Notes under the pieces: model-generated
The model's database searches: none
Seen by the model: only the letters and a program-made list of their open reading frames with translations
What the model was told of the DNA's origin: nothing
Source of the DNA: Lithospermum erythrorhizon
Taxonomy: Eukaryota > Streptophyta > Magnoliopsida > Boraginales > Boraginaceae
Direction: 5' to 3'
Length of the DNA: 64,000 nucleotides
NCBI GenBank assembly: GCA_019722365.1
Contig: JADFUC010000956.1
Location: 1 to 64,000 of the forward strand
Shown: piece by piece, positions 36,290-49,483 of the stretch
How positions within the stretch are numbered: the stretch's first letter is position 1
Layout: every line of letters begins with the position of its first letter
Position numbers and translations under genes: made by a program

Positions 36290-36680
36290 TCTAAAATAAA
36301 CAATTCCATTACAATTTTCTAACATTCAATTCTATTACAACAACTAATGTCAAATTCGATTTCAACAACTAATTCGAATATACACAACTAATTCAACTAA
36401 TTCGAAACAATTCAACTATTCGATTTCAACATCTAATTCAATTAATCTAATTGAAAAAAACAATCAAAATTGAAAAAAATAATTCGAAAATTAAAAAAAA
36501 ATCGAAAATTACAATTCGAAAATACAACAACTAATTAATATACAACTAACTACAACTAATTAATATCGAAAAAGAAATTCAAAAATAAGTAATAATAAAA
36601 TTAATATACAACTAATTAATATACACAATTCAATAAAAATTGGATTACAACTAATTAATATACATGAATCGAAATTGAAA
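36290..36680. repeat. Low-complexity CAACTAATT-rich tract
   Basis: Irregular repetition of ACAACTAATT, AATTCGAAA and AATTGAAAAA fills this stretch. It is simple sequence without coding potential. Confidence 0.55.
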
Positions 36681-38239
36681 AGAAAAAGTTAACTATAAAA
36701 GCAGAAGTCGCAAAATAGAAAGCGAACCTCGACGGTTTAGATGCGTTTTTGGAGTCGAGGGTTTGGAGGCAATTGGTTTGGAAAAACTGCGAGGCGGAGG
36801 AGAGTGTATGCGGTTTTGGGAAGGATTTATAGGAGGCGGGGGATTACGAAAAGAGTAAAAGGGTTTTTTTACATGTCATCAAGTTTGGCGTCAGTAGTCA
36901 ATTTTTATTTTATTTTAAAATTTCAATGAATCGACACGCGCGACACTAAATTAATTCATTTTAATAAAATGACGTCGGTTTGTGTTGCGTTGAGATGTTG
37001 TCAGACCACCGTTAGCCAAGAAGGGTACGTGGTTGTGGTGAACAAAAAGAGTAAAGCAGATGAATTATATTTCCGAACATGGTGTAGTGGTGGGATGTTG
37101 CAGTGGTGATATCTGACATGTTAGATATGAGCTTTAGTCTCGTGGAGATGAGTCTTTGAGCGGTGAATGACTAAGTGAAAGAGGGAAGTAGCTAGTGGAT
37201 CGGGGCCGGTCTCGACTTGACGATTGGATATCCCCGAACAACCTGATGAAATGATGAACCGGGTGTTTAGGCGGACATGGATCAACTGACCCGAAACACT
37301 AAACCCAGCCTTGTTGACAGATGTTGCGACTCATGTTGAAACCGGTTTAAAAAACGGACATCACCGGCGAAACCGGCCTTTGAAAAACCTGATGGCTGAT
37401 CGAGTGAGTCGATACATTTTTAATAGTGTTAACTACAATATCCTCATTCTACTTTAAATTGTGCCATATTTTTTATTGAATACATAAAATCTAGATACTT
37501 TAAAATAAGCTTCTCCCAACTACCATTTCTATATAATTGCACTAAGAATTCATTAAATATAAAACAATCCCTTAATCATAAAAAGATTGCCAAGTTAAGA
37601 ATTTTATCATAGACTTTTTAAATGTGTGATTATGTAAATAATAATATATATTAAAAACACTATATTTTAACATTTCAATTCAAACGAGATTTTTTAATAT
37701 TTATGCCATTTTATTATCTCTCTTAGCTTGTACGTAGCAAAAACATTTTCATATGATTTATAATGTGTTTCAAATACATTCGAGCAATGTGAGTAGAGTG
37801 GACACAACTGGATGGGGGAAAAGGATACCCATTCTTAGATTCTATAATAAATTACCCTGATATATAATTTTTTAATTTTCATTTCAAAAAATTTTAGTAA
37901 GTAGTTTCTGATTCGGTCCTTAAATTGATGAGACAAGTAGGTTATTAGAACGTGAGGAAACCTTTTAAAAACCTTACAAGGTTGTTTGAGATCCTAAAGA
38001 ACATCATTATTAGTAATATAGCTGGTATTAGCCCATATCTAAAAAGCATGTGCTAATAAATTAAAGGCTAATTAGCAATAATATACCAACCATTCCTGAG
38101 GAGTGCCTAAAGGTAGAGCCTCCAAAAGAAGCACCTATTGAGGGCTACTTAAGGAAGAAAATAAATCTAGGTTGTGAGCGACTACTTTAAATTGGTGATG
38201 AGACCAGCATGACTATCTACATAAGCCTAAAACTGGCAA

Positions 38240-38940
38240 GAATCATCCTCGAATCTTATTATTAGTGATCCGTTAAGGAGGTATGACTACTAATGATGTC
38301 AATAATGTTTGCCTCATGGTGCTTATGTCTGCTTGGTACATTTAAATATTAAACAAGATATAGATGATTGAATGAGTAATATCCATTCTGAAAAGCTGAA
38401 ACAGTCGAAGATGTAAAAGTACGGCATTTAGATGAAAAATCGCTACGATAGAACTATAATTGGAAAAAAATGGGTTTCGAAATAAATTTGATGAAGCGGT
38501 GTTGTTTTAGTAAATCGCCCGGACTTGTTGTCAGTATAACAAATCGAAGGGTAGATTTTGATGAAACGTTCGCTCATGTTGCTAGATTAGAATCATCGTA
38601 TAATATTGCTTTTCTAGTTATATGAATTTAGTACGTGAGATGGATGTTAAAAGTGCTTTTTTTAATAGTTTTTAGAAGAAGTTTTTGTAAAACAACCCCT
38701 GAGTTTTGAAGATATAAAATATCTTAATCATGTTTTTAAATTAGATAAAATCCATTTGTATGTATTAAAAGCAAACAACGCAGAACTTTGGTATGAAAGA
38801 CTAAACAAACATTTAATAGTTAATGGTTTCACAAAGGAAAAACTTCGATTAAACTTTCACTCGAAAACCCAATGAGCAATATCGTTATAGTACAAATCTA
38901 TGTAGATGATATTATTTTCGGTTCTACTAATGATACATTG
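38240..38940 (+). pseudogene. Copia (SIRE/Maximus-type) polyprotein relic, first half of RT
   Basis: Broken frames encode a copia reverse transcriptase: Thr-Ile-Ile-Gly-x-Lys-Trp-Val near 38450, Phe-Asp-Glu-Thr-Phe-Ala-His-Val near 38550, Met-Asp-Val-Lys-Ser-Ala-Phe near 38640, Gln-Pro-Pro/Leu-Ser-Phe-Glu-Asp near 38695, Trp-Tyr-Glu-Arg-Leu near 38790, and the active-site Tyr-Val-Asp-Asp-Ile-Ile-Phe-Gly-Ser-Thr at 38900-38930. Weak upstream matches begin near 38240; gag, protease and integrase are absent. It stops at 38940, where a large insertion begins, and resumes at 48579. Confidence 0.8.
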
Positions 38941-39168
38941 TAATAACCGATGCAGCGCAAACGATTTTATTAAATTATATTTATCGGTCGGTGGTGGGAG
39001 TGGAGATGATATCCATAATTTTTTGAATAGTATGTATCGATATATCGAGCGAGTATGAGAATGAGTAGTAATATATGCCTCGAGAATAACGTATTTGAAA
39101 TCGGTTTAAATTTGAGATTTAGAAATGCGGGAAATGGAGAAATTTATTTGAAATCGTGAGGACATAAG

Positions 39169-40126
39169 CATTAGAATCTAGTATGAATTTAATTTGTGAT
39201 AAACACCAAATTCATACATCCCCGGATCCTAGTAGTAAATTAATCTAAAACACATAAAATAAATGTATGAATCGAGAATCCTTACATTTTAAATGAGCCG
39301 AATGAACCCCAATCCCGTGTACCTCGCGTGAAATCCCTAGCGAAAATCGCCGATCTTGTTGACACGAAGTGATGTCCTCACAGATTACTTGGCGCTGAGG
39401 AAATGGGCAGTACTTGAGCTTTGCTAGAGTTTGAAGATGAAATGAGGAGTGGAAGAGAAAAACTGCTTACAATTAGCGAGAGGGGCGCCCGTTTTTTAGA
39501 GAGGTGGAGGTTTTTCATGATTAGCATGGCCCAAGCACTGTCCTCTTAAATCTGCAGCACAATTAAAACAAGTTAAGAAATCGGTTTAGCTTCGTTAGCA
39601 ATTAGACATTATGATACAATTAAATAATGAGTTCTTGATGAGTTGTTATTTAATTAAACATAGTCGATTAAAATATAACGAATCCTTATCGAATAACTTA
39701 TCAAGTTATTCATCGATTCGATTAGCAATTGATTAAACTTGCAAGTTTAACGATTGATGTTCATCGACATATATTTGACAAATATATAAATATTGAAATC
39801 GTTCTCGATATCTGAGTCTCGTTTAATTTCATTAATGAAATATTATTCGAATAATAAATTTGTATGTGTGTGTACAGGCTCGAGATAATAGTAAGTTGTA
39901 TAATAATAATAATTGACCAATTACTAGTTATTATAACGATTAATAGTAAGATCTAGCAATCGCTCGTAACCCTTAAATTATCGTGAGAACCGGCCCCAGT
40001 AATATACATTCTTGGGTGAACCTTAAGTTCCGGTAATCACGTTTAACTTGACTCGGTAAATGAATTGATCTATGATTGTCGCCAATGGGCATAATAAAAG
40101 GGAATCGGTCTCATTGATTTCAACCA
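39169..40126 (-). repeat. 3' LTR (left) of the nested minus-strand element
   Basis: It begins CATTAGAATCTAGTATGAAT (decayed TGTTAGAATC) and ends TTTCAACCA. It is collinear with 46634-47615; shared landmarks are AACACATAAAATAAATGTAT, GAGGGGCGCCCG, CTTGCAAGTTTAAC and TAAGTTGTATAATAATAATA. Confidence 0.8.
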
Positions 40127-43100
40127 ATCCCGGCTTTGCCGCTTGGGCGATTAATACAATTCGCTTTATCGCGCGATCTACAGTCGTAGGCTAACCATAA
40201 GTGTGTCATGAAGCATGCCTTGGCTTTCTTTACTTGAGTATGAGCTGAATAAGCATTTATGATGTCCCTTGTCGGTACCAATGTGAGAGCTGAGATGCTC
40301 TTGTATATCGAGGCGGATAAATCCTCGATATATCGGCATCTATCGTTATACTGGCTGCTGACTGACGTATGGCGTTAATCCCGTACCCAAAGCGGGCGTT
40401 TAGTGCATGTCGAAGTCTGAGCTGTTATTATAACACGGATGGTTATATATACGTAGGTCACAGAGAATTGTCGAACTAAAGTTAAATCAAATATCATAGA
40501 GACTTAGCGAGATATACGTATCTTAACAGATTCATTTCGGTTATGCCGGGCTCCCCCGGTCATGGGGCCGTGACCAGTATTGATCCCAGTCCTGCTTGGG
40601 CTAACGTGGTGATCTTGATCATTAATCAAACACCGTATTAGTCATTTGATCTTTGTCGCCACAAGTATCGACATCGACCCGAGGCCTTTCATTTATCACA
40701 TGTTCCCAGGCTTGAAACATTGCTCAGCAATTAAATGTTGCCTCTGCAGAAAGCATAGACTAACTTTAGGTATTTAACTTTTCACTGCATCGAGATCTGA
40801 TACATGTATATTATATATTTATTTGACATGTAAATAAATAATGGAAGTAACTATATGAATGAATCGCTTAGTTTTAGTTATGTCAGATTAAAACACAAAG
40901 ACTTTTGTTTTAATTAATTATTTAACTTATTCGGAAAGAGAATGAAGCCAAACTCCCACTTGAACTTTGCCGTTAGGTTTCTTAGGTCGCTCGTAGAAGC
41001 AAACTTGGTTGAATCGGGAAGGATCTCGGCTAGGGATCGTCTTAAATCAAGTACATGGATCCTTTAAGGCTTTGCGTGACTTCTTAGATCATTTAAAGCG
41101 ATATCTTAAAAGCGAGAGGATAGTGATTCTGTTCGCATCCTTTGAAATACTAATTCTGAGAAGTCTTTACATTCATTGACTGATCTTTCAACGAGGAATC
41201 GTTGATAGTAAGATTATCACGACATAGTCATGCGCGACTATGATCAAAATAGGTTTCAAGCAACCCAGGGTTATCGGGTAGGTTTACAAGCGCCTTTCGA
41301 AGTGTTAAAACACATGCAATGCTTTATAAATGCACGTTCTTTTAACAGCATTGCCAGCAAAGCAGTTGGTGAGGTCAAGTTGTATCTGAGTTCAAGTTTC
41401 CTTTTAGTTTACTCAAAGTAGGCGTACTAGACTAAATCCTATTATTATAATTAACGCTAATAAACTTTTGTATAGTGCAATTTGTCGTAATGCTATCGCG
41501 TTCGATTCTGATGAAGATCAGCAATGATCGTTCACGTAACTATAGTTACCTATTCCCTTAAAGTTACTACCAGCGTATTCGAATCGGCGTGAATACGCTT
41601 CTAGTAAAGCTTAATTCAGGTCCGAGAGATCGTGCTACGTCATGGTTGTGGTGCGTGACGTGACCTTATTGGCGGCGCCGCGGTGAATCGCATATTACTA
41701 TAATACACTTGACCACTCTCGTTAATGTGAGGCCGCTACTTAGTGGGATTAGACGCTTTTAATGAAGGGATTTATGTATCGATAAGAGAATGCATCTATT
41801 TATAGAATTTAATCTGTATAGATTTGATCACCAGAGGCAGCATCTTAAGCTTAACAAGCAAATGTCATGCGAGCTACTTATATATATAATGTGACTAATC
41901 GTAGCATTTTGTCACGTATATGTAGTAAGTCCTGGAAGAATGTACAGAATCTGTCCATTTCTTATACCTTATAAAGGGTTGTAGGAATATTCTTGACATT
42001 TAGTGTATAAAAGCTTCGTTTATGCGATTCTGTTTCCACAGTAACCTTTAAAGGAACTCGAGAGTTCTTCATCGCTCTTGGTCTTGTGATTTTCATCAAG
42101 TATCAAAGTGAGGAATATAACCATTATCTTCAATCTTAAGTTTACAACTTTAGATTCTAGTAGTATAAACTTTTCTTCTTCGACTTTGAGATGTGGAGTT
42201 CGATAACAATGTCAGTATCCATTAATCGAGCGTCATTACTTGGAACATCCTTTGGGTACTTGCTTATGCACGTGTTACAACTTGTGGAATAGCAATAAGA
42301 AAGTTGAAATAAACATGAACCTGATCGACCAATGAATATGTTTAATATTGGTTTCTCGACGAATGTATGATTAAGCGGCTCATTCGCGGCCCGATTGCTC
42401 GTTAATGAGAATACATTTATTACTTACGATTCACCATCCGAGAAAGTAATATGGAATGGTCTTACTCACGATGAATCACCCGTCCGAGGAGAAGATAAAA
42501 TAGTCTTTATACTCGACCCGTGTATTCATCTTTATTTCATTTAAATGACCTCGAGTCATTTATTGGAAGTTTATTTATTCATGTTGTACGTTGTATGTCA
42601 GCTTCATTTAGCTTTAAATGCATCGAGTGGATACTCCTTGATATAACAGAAGGAGTTCTAATCTTAGTTTGGTATCTCCTCACAGACCCAACTTGAATGC
42701 ATTAGTCATGTTATTTCACTATTTGTACTTCATGTAGAGACTGTATGTACAATAAATTGCGTATAGTGGATGAAATAAATACCCGACTTCCTTTTGGTTA
42801 TGTCTGAAATGAGCTTATGTCAGCTTTTGGATCTGAGGATTAAATTATGTCTACTACGGTGACATAATACTAAGCTTATCCTCTGAGAAGTTTCAAAGGG
42901 TTTGTTTTATCAGACACAACTTGAGTTGTCTAAAAGCGAGTTGAATATGAATAAATTAATTTAAAGGTAGGTGTACTTGACCTTAATATGTGAAATTATT
43001 TCATTCTTTATTAATACCGACCCGTTAAACCACCAATCCTTTGCTTATGTCGACTCCAATGATAATGGCGTCTAAAGTTAGAATGAAATTATCTTGGTAT

Positions 43101-46100
43101 ATGAAATTGAAAGATCTAAATCCATTTGTGTTTTAACTTCATTAAACACAATTCCCTTGATGCATTATTTTAACGAAGTCGTTTTAAGATTAGAATGATG
43201 TCTCGTTCTTGGATGATATACTACTTATATACCGATGATGCCGACTCGGGGAACTTGATAGTATTCATATGGTCCTTTCGTACCCTTATCGGCCTAAGAT
43301 GTATCGTTCGATATTTCGAAAATCTTGATTAATTTGTATGTAAACATACAAACTTAATTTAGACTAGCGAACCTCCGCTAAGTCTAGTAAAGTCGACTTC
43401 TTACGTCTTTCAAGATTATACTCGAGTCTGGATTCAGTCATTTATCCATAAGTATTATCTGATCGTTTGTTGTTCAAGGTTTCCTTTTAAGAAGAGTAGA
43501 GTAATGTTTCTGTCGAGAATCACTTTTGATATGGAAGCGATGTAAGTCAAACCACGACACTCTTTTACACTCTTTACAGTGAAAAGAAAATAGTTTAGAA
43601 TCTCGACCATCTTGTGGAGGATTTAAAGCTGTATTGCTCTTATAATGTAGTCTCCTGTCATTACAAGAGCTCGATAACTTTCTTTACAATATCTTGTCTT
43701 GAAACTATTGTTTATCTTGGCTCGTACCCATGATTAAATCATGTGAGTCAAAACTGAGTGTTCTCGACGATAGCCCGGCTTGAACTTATTCTGACTTTGA
43801 CAATAAAATTATTTGAGATATGATTTAATCAAATCTCTTTCGGTCACAAATGTTCTTAAAATCGTAACTACATGCTTTGAGTTCGAAATAATGAAGCGAA
43901 TCGTGCCGCTTGTTTATAGTTCCATGTTCACTCAAGCATGCAAGTGGCGTGAGCAGAATAGATAATTTGCTTATTTGGTTACATACCGTAGCTTTTGTTT
44001 CCTCATGATTCATGAACCGTGTTAAATGTGTTAAAAGAAACTAAATACCCATTAACGTGTCACGAAATGTAGATACCTGACATTCAAGATCATTCGATAA
44101 TTTTTTTCTCGATCGAGTTATAAAAGAGATCAAACTATTTATCATTTAAAGACTTGTTTGGTGCATTTAGAGACAATATGACATATTAGTGTTGTGCGTA
44201 ATAAATCGCCTTTGATTGAATGAAAAAATTAATTATCGCCCCGATGCATGTCGTGGCTTTGTTAAACAGACAAAGTTCATGCAGCGTGTCGACATGATTG
44301 AACTGAGTCTTAAATGTTTGTGGTATTTAAAGTTTTATCTCTATCATCTATTAGATTCTGATGGTTGGCGAATCGCGTTAGCAACAACTTTGTTTCAACA
44401 AGTCATTCGGATTTACTCGCTTAACTTATTTTATTTCACATTATAAAGTCATGCATTTAGTTGCCCGATAGATGGTGAATAAAATAGGTAAAGAAACAAT
44501 ATTACCCGAACATAATAGGAAATATGCAACTTAAAATAAGCCGGTGTAGTTGAAAGAGAACAATCCATGCGTATTTACAAAATGAATTGTAAATATAATA
44601 CCCGATACTTCAAAATCTCACAAAATGTACAAGGTATCAAGATCTACTATACTCATTTCAGGCAGCTGCGTCGTTTTGAATCAAGTATAATAGTAGGTTA
44701 TCAACTTGATTATGTAAGTAATATACGAGGTACGAAAGTCATTATGCCCCGATTGACAGCCAGCCAGCTAAATACACATTTGAATCCGGCCTTGATATTA
44801 GGTTACTGACCAATTCTGAAACTACGCTTAACTCTTGTATGCTAAGCGTACCATACATGATGCTACTTGACTTTGTATCTCAGGCAAACCGGTTAAGCGT
44901 ACGATTAAACCCGAATAGTTATTTGGGTGATCGTCGAAAGCCCTTGACGTTAGTGGAAATCGACTGGCATGATCCGTTGTCATATCGAAAGTCTGGCTGT
45001 AACACACGCCATCGCGGTGTGTCGGATAAAGCAACCCGATTTCCATGACTTATTGAGCGTCGTTCTTTAAATTTTTAATTGGTAGAGATTAATGTTATTT
45101 TGCTTTATTTAACCGTACATGGATAAGCGTATTGACAACATGCGCAACATGAAAATAAATAAATAACACACATTGGGAGATATAGATATGACCCACTAGG
45201 ACTGTGCATTAAACCCAACAAGTGAAATGCTAACATAAGTCTATTACGGTAGCTTATGGTCACATGATGTGACGCTTGAAACCTCAGAGAGTTCTCCAGT
45301 GCGTCTTTGTGGAAATCTTATCTTGATGTTCTGATGCGTACCTCTTCTTTTCTAGCTTGGCAGCCGACAGCGCGAGGCTTGGTGGGTAAATAAGAATACA
45401 AGAATAATAGAAATACGACTTCAGTAGTCGTTCTGACGTTCGATGCAGCGGTAGTAAATAAATAAATTAAAGCCCAGGTCGTATCCCATCATACATTTCC
45501 AGTTCCATAACAATATATATGGGCAAAATATTAAAACAAATAAATGCCTTAATGTCATATATATTAAATGAGATGAAGATTAAATGTGTTCTACTTAATT
45601 GACTAATTAATTATCCATTTATTTTACAATTAATTGCTCGATTAATGTAAATTTTAATTTAAATATATTACAGCGTGATTAATGATAATTATTACAATAA
45701 TTATCGGCCACTTAAATCATGGAATAATTACTTACAAGTAATTAACTCCAAATTCAAAATTTAAAAAGTCACCGTGAAGCATATTTTCCAAAATGATCAA
45801 TTAATGAAAATAATTATGAAAGGAAATATAAATCAAATTTAATGCGTTCAAGATATATTCAATTATCTTAATAAAATTGATTTAACATTTAAAACGAAAT
45901 TAATAATTACCAACAAATTCTAAAAACCAAAAATAATTAATCATTTAGGGTTTTTACAAGCAGACGTGAGAAGCTTGGCGACCCAGCAGCGGCCGCCCAC
46001 AGTGACCGTCGGCAGGTGCTGTAAATGCGGCCGATGCGGCTTCGTCCCGGTGGTAAAGCGTGCAATTCCGGCCGGACGCGGTGGTAGTTATAATTCGGCG

Positions 46101-46618
46101 ACAGTTAATAATTCATTCCGATTTTGATTTTCAGATTAGTACAACTTTTTGTAAAAACGATTTGGAAGCTCTAAAAAATTCCAAAAAATTCTAAGATTTT
46201 TCTTGAACATCAACAATATCATTATTGAACACGTCCAAGTGGAGATTTTATCAAAAATTAAAAATTCACAGAAAAAAGCGCATGAACCTCAAAGGGTCAG
46301 AACACGCAGATTTAATTTAATTTTTGATTTCTAAACCTCACTTGTAAAAATCGAAAATGATTCTACCTCGAATTAAAAATGCAAATTAATCAATTTTTGA
46401 AATCCATTTGATTCATGAAACGATTAAATAAACATCAAATCATCAAAATCAATACATGAAATGATGATTCGACCATATGAAACATATATAAAAATGGGTT
46501 GATTTTTTTCATATTATATATTATTGATTGAATATATAAATCGTAAATAATCAAATTAACTAACAAGCCCCATGTCGGCAAATCAAATTAGATAAAATAT
46601 ATATCAAACATATGAGTA
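40127..46618 (-). other. Interior of the nested element, coding content unrecognised
   Basis: 6.5 kb lie between the LTRs. The longest open frames are only 60-80 codons and I found no copia or gypsy domain on either strand by eye. A GC-rich patch at 45960-46090 near the 5' side could be leader or gag. The size fits either a severely decayed autonomous element or a non-autonomous LARD-type derivative. Confidence 0.4.
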
Positions 46619-46630
46619 GGCTCTGAGGCC
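46619..46630 (-). promoter_or_regulatory. Primer-binding site of the nested element (reverse strand)
   Basis: GGCTCTGAGGCC precedes the right LTR by three bases. It is close to GGCTCTGATACC, the reverse complement of the initiator-Met primer site GGTATCAGAGCC used by many copia elements. This makes the right LTR the 5' LTR. Confidence 0.55.
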
Positions 46631-46633
46631 CTT

Positions 46634-47615
46634 TGTTAGAATCTATTATGAATTTCATTTGTGATAAGCATGAGTCACTTCACATCCAGGATCATGAAAT
46701 AGTATAAATTAATAAAACACATAAAATAAATGTATGAATCTGAGAATCATACATTTCAACGAGTAGACAGACCCCAATCCCCGCGATGTACTCGCGTGAA
46801 ATCCTTGAAATCCTCTCCCGTCGCATTGACACGGAAGTGATGTCTCACAGTTACTTGTGGCCTTGAGGGAAAGCGAGCCCAGGAGTCTTGGGAAACTTCT
46901 TTAGGTTGAAGATGAAATGAGAATTGGAAGAAAAACTCTTCAATTCACGAGAGGCGCCCGTTTTGAGAGGTGGGGAGGTTTTCATGGATGCTTGTAGCTG
47001 AAAACCTAATCCTCTTAAATACCCAGTCCCAATTCTGACTCGTTAATGACTCGTTAAGAAATCGGGTTTAACTTCGTTAATTGGGCCGTTATGAGCCACC
47101 ACAATTGATAATGAGTTACTAGTGAGTTAATTACATTTTAATTAAGCTTATGAGTCGATTAAAAATGCTAGCAGTATTTATCGAATAACATCGAAGTTAT
47201 TCATCGATTTCATTCTTTAATTGATTAAACTTGCAAGTTTAACCAATTGATGTTCATCAACATATATATTTGACAAATATATAAATATTAAAATACATTT
47301 CTCGATATACAAGTCTCGTTTAATTTCATTCATGAAATATTATTCGAATATCGTTATATGTGTGTGACCTTAGGCTCGAGATAATAGTAAGTTGTATAAT
47401 AATAATAATTGACCAATTCTTACATTATTATAGCAGTCGTAAGATCTATGATCATTTCGCCCAACACTTAAATTATCATGAGAACCCTTTAGTAATATAC
47501 GTTACTAAGGTATGACAGCTAAATTCGATAATCCGCATTTATGACGGTAAATGAATTGATATAATTAGCCATGGCAGGCATAATAAAGGGAATCGATTCT
47601 CATTGATTTCCAACA
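46634..47615 (-). repeat. 5' LTR (right) of the nested minus-strand element
   Basis: It starts TGTTAGAATCTATTATGAAT and ends GATTTCCAACA, giving TGTT/AACA inverted termini. It is collinear with 39169-40126 with many small indels and substitutions. Confidence 0.8.
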
Positions 47616-47659
47616 ATAACTTCCTCACTTGAGGTTGAGGATTGATTATATGTCGTTAG

Positions 47660-47880
47660 TTGTAGAAACAGTTTATATTGAGTTATTGGAGTTGATTGAA
47701 TTCTTTGAGTTGATACGAGTTGTTGGAGTTCTTGGGTTGATAGAGTTGTTGAGTTGATTGAGTGGTTTAGTTGTGGATTGATTAATATTATAGTTGTTGT
47801 CGAGTTGTGGAGTTGGTTGGATTAGTTGTTAGTTGTGATGTAAATGCGTAGGTTGATAGAGTAAGTCGAAGTTGTTGGGT
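47660..47880. repeat. GT-rich GAGTTGTTG/GTTGATTGA low-complexity tract
   Basis: Irregular repeats of GGAGTTGATTGA, GAGTTGTTGGAGTT and GTTGATAGAGT occupy about 220 bp in the right half of the solo-LTR-like insert. Confidence 0.6.
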
Positions 47881-48578
47881 ATTAATGCGTCTTTAACTTG
47901 AAATGTACGAATGTTATTGTTTATTGCCATTATTTTGGAATGTTTATGATAGTAAGCGAATTTATGAACATATTATGAAGCCCCGGATAATTAGGAAATT
48001 CTTGATAGCTTACGTAACACGATCTTAAGTTGAAGCAATATAAGTAGCCCTCTTATCTATTTTATCTTGAGGATTATCTGCTTTATTACATTCTAAATGA
48101 TTGGGGGTTAATTTCACTCTTGAGGTATATATTCACTAAGGCTTGGCAGCTTCGCCACCATTTATGGGCGGCATTTTCAATGCTAGGTTGACAGGTGGTG
48201 CGGTATCATTTTCGGGCTTGTTCGAGTGATCGTGCCTTAGAGCTTAGGTGAGCGGCGGGTGGCAGTTGATCCTCACAGTCTCGTTGTTTTTGGATTGTAG
48301 TCGGTTGTTTATATTGTTGTTATTTTGGGATTTCTGACTATTGTATGTTGATATGTTGTACATGGGAGATTGTTGTATATCGGTTGTTATTGTGTGGTTA
48401 GGAAACACCGCGATGGATTCTTTTTCTTAAAAATTATTCTTGTCCGTTGTATATTGTTTTATTGGGTTGTTGGACATGTCTTTTGAATTTAGGTCCTCAA
48501 CCGATTGGTAAGCTAAGTGGCCAAGACTTAGACTGGTCGCACTTTCGGCGTCTGACGCAGGGGCGAATTAAGATTACT

Positions 48579-49483
48579 CATTGTGTGAGGAATTTTCCAA
48601 AGCGATGGCCAAATGAGTTGAATGAGTATGATGGGTGAGCTTAACTTCTTTCTCGGACTCCAAGTAAAGCAAATGGACGATGGTATCTTTATATCCCAAA
48701 GCAAGTTTACCAAGGAGCTTATCAAAAAGTTTGACATGGCGGATGCAAAGGTGATAAGCACACCCGATGGCCAGCGGTAATTTAGGCAAGGATGAAAAGG
48801 TAAAGGCGTCAATGAGATAACGTATCGAGGTATGATCGGTAGCCTTCTTTATGCCCTGCTTGCCGTGTTTGATATTATGTTTGTTGTGCCTTATGTGCTC
48901 GTTTTGATCTTTGTCCTAAGGAATCCAGCTGAAAAGTTGTTAAGCGTATTCTTCGTTATGTTTAGGAAGCTGTAGATTTACAGCTACGGTGCCTAGGAAT
49001 AAAATTTTTGGTCTGCATGGGATACTCGGATGCAGTTTCTGGGTTGCGCTTTAGATAGAAAAAGCGGCTAGTGGAGCTTGTCACTTTCTAGGACATTGCA
49101 CAACCTCTTGAATTACAGTAAGAAGCAAAATAGTGTAGTCTTTATGCGAGAAGCCGAATGTGTTATAGTAGGTAATTTGTGTTCTTGAGTTTGTGGATGA
49201 AGCAGGACCTTAGAGACTGGACTAAGTATGATCATATTCCCGTCCTTTTGCGGCAATAGCTAAGGTACCATTAATATTCTTAGAATCGTTCGGCGCTCCA
49301 CGGATGAAACACATATAAATTCTCCATCATTTTATTCGTGATCATGTTCAAAAACGTAATACTAATCTAGAATTTGTGGGCACAAATGACCAGCTAGCGG
49401 ACATTTTCACTAAGCTTTTACCTGAGGATCAGTATAATAAAATTCGGCGTGAACTTGGAATTCTTGACTTTGCTAGCCTTTAA
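48579..49483 (+). pseudogene. Copia (SIRE/Maximus-type) relic, second half of RT and RNase H
   Basis: The relic resumes with Glu-Glu-Phe-Ser-Lys and Met-Met-Gly-Glu-Leu-Asn-Phe-Phe-Leu-Gly-Leu-Gln-Val-Lys-Gln (48620-48675), then Ile-Ser-Gln-Ser-Lys-Phe. It continues with Tyr-Arg-Gly-Met-Ile-Gly-Ser-Leu-Leu-Tyr (48825-48855). RNase H peptides follow in shifting frames: Tyr-Ser-Asp-Ala near 49023, Asp-Arg-Lys-Ser near 49055, and Ala-Glu-Cys-Val near 49150. The C-terminus Asn-Asp-Gln-Leu-Ala-Asp-Ile-Phe-Thr-Lys-Leu-Leu-Pro (49386-49425) is intact, and the natural stop is at 49481-49483. It is the continuation of the relic at 38240-38940. Confidence 0.85.

Larger units (their letters stand above)
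35481..38239. other. Mixed AT-rich and repeat-derived DNA without genes
   Basis: 35.5-35.9 kb is AT-rich and unique-looking. From about 35.9 kb GC-richer islands (35910-36050, 36720-36860, 36950-37400) alternate with AT-rich repeats. CGTCGGTTTG-like phrases near 35945 and 36972 hint at a CACTA-type element, but termini are not found. A 62-codon frame at 36741-36929 is Arg/Gly-rich and unconvincing. 37.4-38.2 kb is AT-rich with no recognisable feature. Confidence 0.35.
39169..47615 (-). mobile_element. LTR retrotransposon (copia-like), minus strand, nested
   Basis: Two direct repeats of about 0.96-0.98 kb (39169-40126 and 46634-47615) have TGTTAGAATC and CCAACA type ends. The reverse complement of a tRNA-Met primer site borders the right LTR on its inner side, so the element runs right to left. 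Flanking ATAAG (39164-39168) and ATAAC (47616-47620) look like a target-site duplication with one change. Total length is about 8.4 kb. No polyprotein domain is recognisable in the interior. Confidence 0.75.
38941..48578. mobile_element. Solo-LTR-like insertion in the copia RT, itself interrupted
   Basis: The inserted block is flanked by CATTG at 38936-38940 and again at 48579-48583, a 5-bp target-site duplication. Dropping one CATTG puts the two copia halves back in register. The outer insert consists of 38941-39168 and 47616-48578, about 1.2 kb in all. It starts TAATAACC and has no coding or PBS/PPT features, so a solo LTR is the simplest reading. Family and strand are unknown. Confidence 0.65.

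Noticed and set aside
44216..45048. Cluster of open frames (76, 80, 69 codons +, 72 codons -)
   Set aside because: No similarity to known proteins, no splice or promoter context, and location inside a retroelement interior; most likely chance frames.
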